Assembly: GCA_026125795.1 (NCBI GenBank) | Contig: JAHCKM010000001.1 | Location: 1,426,001 to 1,490,000 of the forward strand | From: Burkholderiaceae bacterium | Lineage (GTDB): Bacteria; Pseudomonadota; Gammaproteobacteria; Burkholderiales; Burkholderiaceae_C | Direction of reading: 5' to 3' | Length of the DNA: 64,000 nt | Shown: one piece after another, positions 58,686-64,000 of the stretch | How positions within the stretch are numbered: the stretch's first letter is position 1 | How the letters are laid out: the number at the start of each line of letters is the position of its first letter | Made by a program: the position numbers and the translations under genes | The notes under the pieces: generated by a model | Told to the model about the DNA's origin: nothing | The model's input: the letters and a program-made list of their open reading frames with translations, nothing else | Database searches by the model: none

Positions 58686-61502
58686 GTGGCCACGCAGCTC
58701 GAAGCCCACCTGCGCATCCGCGCCGACACGGCGCAGGCGGCCGCCGGCGTGCGGCAGATCAAGACCGAGCTGCAGGGCCTGGGCCAGGCCGCGGGCAACG
58801 CGAGCGCCGGGCCGGCCAACGTGGCCGACCTGCTGCGCAGGAAGCTCGACGAGGCGGCGGCCAACGCGAGGAAGCTGGGCCAGACGCCGGTTGTGCCCAG
58901 GGGCCTGCCCAAGCTGAAGGACGACGCCGACGCGGCCGCAAAGGCCTTGCAGCGCACGCAACGCCAGGCCGCGCTGCTGGTGCCGCAGCTCAACGACATC
59001 TTCACGCAGCTCGCATCGGGCACCAGCCCGCTGACGGTGCTGGTGCAGCAAGGGCCGCAGATCCGCGACGTGATGGGCTCGTGGAGCAATGCGGGCAAGG
59101 CGCTGCTGAGCGTGTTCACGCCGCTGCGCGTGGCGATCGGCGGCGTGCTGGGGGTGGCGGCCACGTTCGCGCTGGCGGCGTTCCAGGGCGCACAGGAGAG
59201 CCGCGAGCTGGGCCGTGCGATCGCCTTCACCGGCAACGCGGCCGGCGTGACGGCGGGCCAGGTGGAGGCGATGACCACGCGCATCGCCGAGAGCACGAAG
59301 CAAAGCCGCGGCGACGTGCGTGCCACGCTGACCGAGCTGATCGCCACCGGGCGCTTTACCAGCACGAGCCTGGACAGCGCGGCGCGCGGCGTGGATGCGT
59401 TCGCCAAGCTCACCGGGCGCTCGCGCGCCGAGGCGGTGAGCGACTATGCGGCAATGGCCGACGGCGTGACGGCGTGGGCCACCAAGTACGACCGCGCGCT
59501 GAACTTCCTCACGGCCGCGCAGCTCCGGCAGATCCGCCAGCTCGAGAGCCTGGGGCGCACGCAGGAGGCGGTGCGCGTGGCGAGCGACGCGCTGGCCGAC
59601 GCAGCCAAGCAGCGGCACGAGCCGGCGCTGGGCGTGCTGGAGCGTGCCTGGCGCGCGGTGGGCCTGGCGGTGAGCGGCGTGTGGGAGGCGCTCAAGAGCA
59701 TCGGCCGCGACAACACGGCGGAGCAGGAGTTCCAGCGGCTGCAGGGGCGACTGCAGACGCTGCTGGAGCTGCGCGAGCGTGCGACTGCGCCGCTGACGCA
59801 GCGCCAGCAGGCGCAGAGCAACGCCGAGATCGAGCGCGCGCGCGCGGCGCTGCAGGACGCGTTCAAGCGATTGGAGCGCGAGCAGGGCAATGCGTCCGGC
59901 ACCGCGGAGGCGCTGGCGCGCGAGCAGGAAGAGAAGCGCCGGCTGGAGGCGGGTTTTCAGAGCGCACAGGCGCAGCAGGCCAACGCCGATGCCGCCAAGC
60001 GCCTGGCGCAGTTGCAGGCGCGGCTGGATCGCGAGCGCGATGCCGTGCAGAGCGACCACGCGCGCGGACTGCTCGACGAGCGCGCGTACCAGGATAAGCT
60101 GGCCGAGATCGAGGTGCGGCGGCTGCAGGCGCAGGCGGACAACCTGCGCAAGCAGCGCGAGACCGAAGCGGCGCGCGATCCGGGCACGAAGCCTGAGGAC
60201 CGCCTGGCGCAGGCGGCCCGGCTGGCGCAACTGGACGCGCAGATCATCGACGCACAGTCGCGCGCCACCACGGCGGCCGCGCAGCGGCGCGAGAAGGCCG
60301 ACGCCGATGCGCTGGCAGAGGCGCGCACGAAAGCGACCGAGTGGGCCGCGGTGTGGCTGCGCGCGGAGGAACAGGTGCGCCGCTTTGCGCAGCGCAACGC
60401 GGTGCGCGCAGCCGAGGGTGAAGCGGACCCGGTGGAGCGCGCTCGGCTCGAGGCCGATGCCGCGGTGGCGGAGACGAAGCGCGTGTTCGAAGACGCGCAG
60501 ATCGAGCTGAAGGCCAAGATCGTCTCGCCCACGCTGACGCCCGGCGAGCGCGCCGAACTGCAGAAGCAGCTCGACCAACTCACCGCGCAGGCAACGAAGG
60601 CGATCGCCGAGGACACGCGGCGCGCGCGCTTCGACTCGCTGGTGCAGCAGTTCAACGAGCTAGCCGTTGCACTGGCCACCGCCGAGCAGCAGATCGACCA
60701 GGCCGTGGAGCAGGGTCTGATCACCACCGAGGAGGCCGAGCGCCGCAAGATCGCTGCACGCGAAACGTCTATCACCCAGCTCGAGCGCATCCGCGCGCTG
60801 CTCAGCAGCAGTGCGCAGACGCCCGCGGAGCAGAACACTGCGGCGCAGGTGGCGCTGACCGCGCAGGGCTACCGCGAGTTGCGCACCGAGATCGAGAAGA
60901 CCGCGCGCGGCGCCGCGGTGAGCGGCCTGGCCACGGCACTCACTGACATCGAAACCGGCGCCAAGCGCGGCAAGGACGCGCTGCTGGACATGGTGGGCGG
61001 CTTCGCCAAGGCGATGCTCGACGTGCTGAACCGCAAGCTGGCCGAGGCGCTGGTCAAGCAGTTCGCTGACGCGGCGGCCAGCGGCGGCTTCGGCTCGCTG
61101 CTGTCCACCGCGGGCTCGTTCATCGCGAGCTTCTTTCACTCGGGCGGCGTGGTGGGCGCGCCGGGCGGCATGCGCCGCGCGGTGCCGGCCGCGGCCTTCA
61201 CGCTGGCGCCGCGCTTTCATGGCGGCGGCGTGGTGCCCGGGCTGATGCCGGGCGAGCGGCCGATCGTGGCGCGTGTGGGCGAGACGATCCGCACCGAGCA
61301 GCAGGAGCGCGCGCTGCAGCGCAGCCTGGGTGGTGTGCAGATCACCAACAACATGACTATCACCGGCGACGCGGCACAGGGCGGAGCCGACGGCGCAAGC
61401 GCGGCGCTCGATGACCTGGCGCGCGTGCAGGAAGAGGCGATGAGCCGCTGGGCGATCAAGCAGATGCGGCCCGGCGGGCTGTTCTCGCAAGGTCAACGCT
61501 GA
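58686..61502 (+). CDS. Tail length tape measure protein
   Basis: A 938-residue protein begun by GTG 58686. The N-terminal 160 residues match the lambda H-type tape-measure start (LVPQLNDIFTQLASGTSPLT followed by VLVQQGPQIRDVMG; membrane-like AIGGVLGVAATFALAAFQG). Long coiled coils fill residues 330-720 (for example RLEAGFQSAQAQQANADAAK). A second hydrophobic patch (LLSTAGSFIASFFHSGGVVG) comes near the C-terminus. It sets tail length and is injected at infection. Followed by leader repeat copy E. Confidence 0.93.
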   Translation: MATQLEAHLRIRADTAQAAAGVRQIKTELQGLGQAAGNASAGPANVADLLRRKLDEAAANARKLGQTPVVPRGLPKLKDDADAAAKALQRTQRQAALLVPQLNDIFTQLASGTSPLTVLVQQGPQIRDVMGSWSNAGKALLSVFTPLRVAIGGVLGVAATFALAAFQGAQESRELGRAIAFTGNAAGVTAGQVEAMTTRIAESTKQSRGDVRATLTELIATGRFTSTSLDSAARGVDAFAKLTGRSRAEAVSDYAAMADGVTAWATKYDRALNFLTAAQLRQIRQLESLGRTQEAVRVASDALADAAKQRHEPALGVLERAWRAVGLAVSGVWEALKSIGRDNTAEQEFQRLQGRLQTLLELRERATAPLTQRQQAQSNAEIERARAALQDAFKRLEREQGNASGTAEALAREQEEKRRLEAGFQSAQAQQANADAAKRLAQLQARLDRERDAVQSDHARGLLDERAYQDKLAEIEVRRLQAQADNLRKQRETEAARDPGTKPEDRLAQAARLAQLDAQIIDAQSRATTAAAQRREKADADALAEARTKATEWAAVWLRAEEQVRRFAQRNAVRAAEGEADPVERARLEADAAVAETKRVFEDAQIELKAKIVSPTLTPGERAELQKQLDQLTAQATKAIAEDTRRARFDSLVQQFNELAVALATAEQQIDQAVEQGLITTEEAERRKIAARETSITQLERIRALLSSSAQTPAEQNTAAQVALTAQGYRELRTEIEKTARGAAVSGLATALTDIETGAKRGKDALLDMVGGFAKAMLDVLNRKLAEALVKQFADAAASGGFGSLLSTAGSFIASFFHSGGVVGAPGGMRRAVPAAAFTLAPRFHGGGVVPGLMPGERPIVARVGETIRTEQQERALQRSLGGVQITNNMTITGDAAQGGADGASAALDDLARVQEEAMSRWAIKQMRPGGLFSQGQR

Positions 61503-61504
61503 CC

Positions 61505-61586
61505 ATGTTGACCCCCACGCTCACTTCGTTCGCTGCCCCCCGAGGGGGCGCTCAGTCGGCTCGGGAGCGGCCCAGCGCCGACTGAC
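61505..61586 (+). repeat. Leader repeat copy E (prophage, upstream of M)
   Basis: Sense orientation to the M-like gene. Core CCCACGCTCACTTCGTTCGC, first hairpin CCCCC-GA-GGGGG, second hairpin with a perfect 8-bp stem CAGTCGGC / GCCGACTG (61553-61560 with 61577-61584), 16-nt loop. A 26-codon frame from ATG 61505 (begins MLTPTLTSFAAPRGGA) ends at TGA 61583-61585, one base before the M ATG. Starts three bases after the tape-measure stop. Confidence 0.88.
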
Positions 61587-61928
61587 ATGGCCGACTTCAT
61601 CTGGGCCGAGAGCCCCGGCGCGACGATGGAGCTGCAGGCCGCGGTCGTGGCCACGCGCTTCGGCGACGGCTACGAGCAGCGCGCCGACGCGGGGCTGAAC
61701 CCGGTGGCGCAGGTGTGGGACGTGCCGTTCAACGGCATCGACGAGGCGATTGCCGACGAGATCGAGGCGTTCCTGCGCCCGGGCCTGGGCCGCACGCTGT
61801 TCGACTGGGTGCCGCCGCGGCAGACGGTGGCGCTGAAGTTCCGCTGCACGTCGTTCCGGCGCACGCTGGCCAACGCGATCGGCGAAGTGGACATCCAGGT
61901 GCGGTTCGAGCAGCGCTTCGAGCCTTAA
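61587..61928 (+). CDS. Minor tail protein M-like
   Basis: A 113-residue protein of the lambda M family (PF05939): ATMELQAAVVATRFGDGYEQ, WDVPFNGIDEAIADEIEAFL, LFDWVPPRQTVALKFRCTSF. Part of the tail tip. No Shine-Dalgarno other than the leader repeat directly upstream (CTGACATG), so expression may depend on the leader peptide. Confidence 0.88.
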   Translation: MADFIWAESPGATMELQAAVVATRFGDGYEQRADAGLNPVAQVWDVPFNGIDEAIADEIEAFLRPGLGRTLFDWVPPRQTVALKFRCTSFRRTLANAIGEVDIQVRFEQRFEP

Positions 61929-61936
61929 GGCCACGC

Positions 61937-62884
61937 ATGAGCCTGGCGCGGTTCCTGCTGCTGAACGACGAAGCCGGCGCGGTGCCGCTGGATGGCGACG
62001 CGGCCGCGGCCGCGGCCGCCGCCGCGGCGCTGAACGTTGGCAAGCCGCTGGCCGGCGGGGCCGCGGGCACTGCGAGCGCGAGCGCGGCACTGCCCGGCGA
62101 GAAGACGCTGGCCGGCGCGGCGGCGGGCCAGGCGGGGGGCGCAGGCACGCTGGCCTCACAGGGCGACCCGGGGCCGCAGTACGCGCACCTGGCGCTCAAC
62201 CTGGCGCGGCTCGAGCACGGCGCGGTGATCGAGCTCTACGAGCTGGACGCCACGATGCTGGGCGGCGAGGTGCTGCGCTTTCACGCGGGGCGCAACGGGC
62301 TCGGCGGCTCGGTGGTGTGGCAGGGGCTGACGTACGAGCCGTTCCCGATCGAGTGCGACGGGTTCGAGCTTGCCGCGCAGGGGCCGATGCCGCGGCCGAC
62401 GCTGCGCGTGGCCAACGTGTTTGGCCTGATCGGCGTGCTGGTGCGCCAGTACAAGGGCCTGAAGGGCGCCAGGCTGACGCGCCGGCGCACGCTGGCGAAG
62501 TACCTGGACGCGGTGAACTTCGAGGGCGGGGTGAACCCGAGCGCGGACCCGCTGGCGCACTACCCGGACGACGTGTACCAAGTGGACCGCCAGTCGCAGC
62601 GCGACCGCGCGCTGGCGGTGTTCGAGCTGGCCAGCCCGATGGACGTGGCCGGCGTGATGCTGCCGCGCCGGCAGATCGTGCACGGCTTCTGCCCGTGGAT
62701 CTACCGCGGGCCGGACTGCGGCTACACGGGCGCGCCGGTGGCCAAGGAGGACGACTCGCCCACCGCGCTGCTGGGCGAGGACAAGTGCGGCCACCGGCTC
62801 TCGAGCTGCCGGCTGCGGCAGTGGCCCAACAACGAGCTGAGCTTCGGGGGCTTCCCCGGAGCGGGAGTGGTGCGCAATGTCTGA
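61937..62884 (+). CDS. Minor tail protein L-like with Ala-rich repeat insertion
   Basis: A 315-residue lambda L homologue. The C-terminal domain has four cysteines C252, C261, C284 and C291 (GFCPWIYRGPDCGYTG and DKCGHRLSSCRLRQW), spacing 9/23/7, the pattern that binds an iron-sulphur cluster in lambda gpL. The N-terminus carries about 60 extra residues: an Ala run and about two copies of the same 20-residue repeat as in the 44047 protein (AAGTASASAALPGEKTLAGA). The central part (RLEHGAVIELYELDATMLGG) is typical. Overlaps the lysin gene by eight bases. Confidence 0.9.
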   Translation: MSLARFLLLNDEAGAVPLDGDAAAAAAAAAALNVGKPLAGGAAGTASASAALPGEKTLAGAAAGQAGGAGTLASQGDPGPQYAHLALNLARLEHGAVIELYELDATMLGGEVLRFHAGRNGLGGSVVWQGLTYEPFPIECDGFELAAQGPMPRPTLRVANVFGLIGVLVRQYKGLKGARLTRRRTLAKYLDAVNFEGGVNPSADPLAHYPDDVYQVDRQSQRDRALAVFELASPMDVAGVMLPRRQIVHGFCPWIYRGPDCGYTGAPVAKEDDSPTALLGEDKCGHRLSSCRLRQWPNNELSFGGFPGAGVVRNV

Positions 62885-63230
62885 GATCCGTGAAACCTTG
62901 CGGCAGAAGCAAAGCCGTTTTGCGCGTGCGGTGGCCGAGCTGGTACAGGAGGCCACGCGGCGCGGCTACGAGGTGACCTGGGGCGAAGCCTGGCGCAGCG
63001 AGTGGGAGGCCACGCGCCTGGCCAAGGCGCGGCTGGGCATCCGCCGCAGCCTGCATTGCGACCGCCTGGCGGTGGACCTGAACCTGTTTCGCGGCGGCGT
63101 GTGGCTCGAGGACACCGAGGACCACCGGCCGCTGGGCGAGTGGTGGGAGCAGCACTTCGCGGGCGCGGCATGGGGCGGGCGCTTCGGCGACGGCAACCAC
63201 TACAGCTTTGAGCACGAGGGGCGCAGGTGA
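62877..63230 (+). CDS. M15-family peptidase (endolysin)
   Basis: A 117-residue zinc peptidase of the VanY/L-Ala-D-Glu type. Metal-binding motifs: SLHCDRLAVDLNLF (H and D of the HxxxxAxD pattern) and a late His in GDGNHYSFE; E is provided nearby. It hydrolyses peptidoglycan peptides to lyse the host. No signal peptide, so it needs a holin, a candidate for which is at 46720. It lies between L and K genes, an unusual but known place for a lysin in such phages. Confidence 0.85.
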   Translation: MSEIRETLRQKQSRFARAVAELVQEATRRGYEVTWGEAWRSEWEATRLAKARLGIRRSLHCDRLAVDLNLFRGGVWLEDTEDHRPLGEWWEQHFAGAAWGGRFGDGNHYSFEHEGRR

Positions 63231-64000
63231 CCCGTGTAGTACGCGAGACGAACGCGCCGTTCGAGGGCGTGGTGCCGGGCTTCGTTCGGCTGTACCACAG
63301 CGTGCTCGAGCACGCGCTGAAGTGCTACCCGCGCGAGGCCTGCGGCGTGCTGGTGCGCGACGGCCGCGGCGCGCTGGCCTATCACCGCTGCCGCAGCACG
63401 GTGCCCGAGGGCGAGGCCGGCGACGCGTTCCGCATCCACCCGCAGGACTGGGCGGCGGCTGAGGACGCCGGCCGCGTGGTGGCGGTGGTGCACAGCCACC
63501 CGGACGACGATGCGCACCCCAGCGACGCCGACCGCGCGCAGTGCCACGCCAGCGGGCTGCCGTGGTTCATCTTGCAGGTGCCGGGCACCGCCTGGAGCAC
63601 GCTGTGGCCGCAGGCGCCGCTGGCGCTGCTGGGGCGGCAGTTTCACCACGGGGTGGTGGACTGCTACAGCCTGATCCGCGACTACTACCGGGAGCGTTGC
63701 TCGATCACGCTGCCTGACTTCGAGCGCGAGGACGGCTGGTGGGAGCGCGGCGAGGACCTGTACCGCAAGGGCTTTGCGCAGGCCGGCTTCGTGGAGGTGG
63801 GGCGCCCGGCAGGCCGTGCCGACGGCGCGGCCGAGGTGCGGCTGCACGACGTGCTGCTGATGCAGGTGGCCGCGCGCGTGGAGAACCACGCGGCGGTGTT
63901 CGTGGGGCCGGTGCACGGGGTGGACTCGATCATCCACCACCTCTACGGCCGGCTGAGCTGCCACGACCCGTGGGGCGGCTATTGGCTGCAGCGCTGCACG
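63227..64000 (+). CDS. Tail tip protein K-like (JAMM + NlpC/P60), cut by window end
   Basis: GTG 63227 overlaps the lysin stop (GTGA); the frame is open to the window end (258 residues seen). The N-terminal MPN/JAMM isopeptidase-like domain has the complete metal motif: E37, H89-S-H91, seven residues, S99 and D102 (HSHPDDDAHPSDAD). The C-terminal NlpC/P60 domain has its nucleophile in GVVDCYSLIRDYY (C146) and a later His in ENHAAVFVG. As in lambda gpK, it probably helps tail assembly or cell-wall crossing. The 3' end lies outside the window. Confidence 0.9.
   Translation, partial: MTRVVRETNAPFEGVVPGFVRLYHSVLEHALKCYPREACGVLVRDGRGALAYHRCRSTVPEGEAGDAFRIHPQDWAAAEDAGRVVAVVHSHPDDDAHPSDADRAQCHASGLPWFILQVPGTAWSTLWPQAPLALLGRQFHHGVVDCYSLIRDYYRERCSITLPDFEREDGWWERGEDLYRKGFAQAGFVEVGRPAGRADGAAEVRLHDVLLMQVAARVENHAAVFVGPVHGVDSIIHHLYGRLSCHDPWGGYWLQRCT

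Larger units (their letters stand above)
26130..64000. mobile_element. Mu-like transposable prophage (B3/D3112-type siphovirus), right end outside window
   Basis: A contiguous phage gene set: Ner-like regulator, MuA (DDE) and MuB, Gam-like, GemA, Mor, XRE repressor, gp25-27-like genes, terminase, DUF935 portal, F, G, protease/scaffold, capsid, gp36/gp37-like, tail tube, tape measure and lambda-like M/L/K tail genes. The absence of a sheath gene and the lambda-type tail tip point to a long non-contractile tail. The early region is inverted relative to Mu (leftward), as in BcepMu/B3-type phages. All key genes look intact, so the element may be functional. It is at least 37.9 kb long. Confidence 0.9.

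Noticed and set aside
26130-64000. Contractile (Mu-type myovirus) tail
   Set aside because: No sheath, baseplate or spike genes; tube, chaperone, tape measure and lambda-like M/L/K indicate a siphovirus tail.
1-64000. CRISPR arrays, tRNA or rRNA genes
   Set aside because: No regularly spaced direct repeats and no cloverleaf or rRNA signatures noticed on either strand.

Overview
The window is high-GC DNA (about 68-70 % by eye) with ATG/GTG starts and long stretches of overlapping genes. The gene content fits a betaproteobacterium of the order Burkholderiales, in the Rubrivivax/Leptothrix/Methylibium neighbourhood. That placement is an inference from protein families and composition; there is no rRNA in the window. 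I saw no tRNA, rRNA or CRISPR array.

Positions 1-26129 are host chromosome. They hold three c-di-GMP enzymes (a membrane GGDEF protein cut by the window edge, a HAMP-GGDEF-EAL protein, a TPR-GGDEF protein), a CorA-like protein, a ClC chloride transporter, a GspG/PilE-like pseudopilin, an aldo/keto reductase, a di-heme cytochrome lipoprotein and a MetE-like methyltransferase. They also hold a DUF3857/transglutaminase/TPR exported protein, an extracellular lipase-like protein, an ornithine-cyclodeaminase-family gene divergent from an Lrp/AsnC regulator, and the fused acyl-CoA mutase IcmF divergent from an AraC-type regulator.

From about 26130 to beyond the right edge lies a Mu-like transposable prophage with a siphovirus (B3/D3112-type) tail. 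Its left end appears to start with TG inside the stop codon of the AraC gene. The early operon runs leftward (36.2 to 26.0 kb): Ner-like protein, small regulators, DUF3102 protein, MuA transposase, MuB ATPase, Gam-like protein, GemA/gp16 and Mor activator. A repressor operon starts at 36.28 kb and runs rightward, with a zinc-ribbon protein and a lipoprotein that could act in the lysogen. Next (37.9-45.5 kb) comes an unusual block of exported, beta-rich, repetitive and glycosidase-like proteins, probably for host-surface interaction. The morphogenesis genes follow: gp25/26/27-like, terminase, portal, F, G, protease/scaffold, decoration, capsid, gp36/gp37-like, tail tube, chaperone with a probable -1 frameshift, tape measure, and M/L/lysin/K tail-tip genes. 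The K gene is cut by the window end.

The most unusual signal is a dispersed repeat of about 75-80 bp (one copy about 160 bp) found five times, three in the host and two in the prophage. Every copy sits immediately 5' of a start codon in the sense orientation. Every copy can form two hairpins, the second with a 15-16-nt loop and a stem whose sequence changes in a compensatory way between copies. In every copy the nearest upstream ATG opens a short reading frame that ends in a TGA at or overlapping the downstream start codon. This looks like a mobile leader-peptide cassette that captures start codons.
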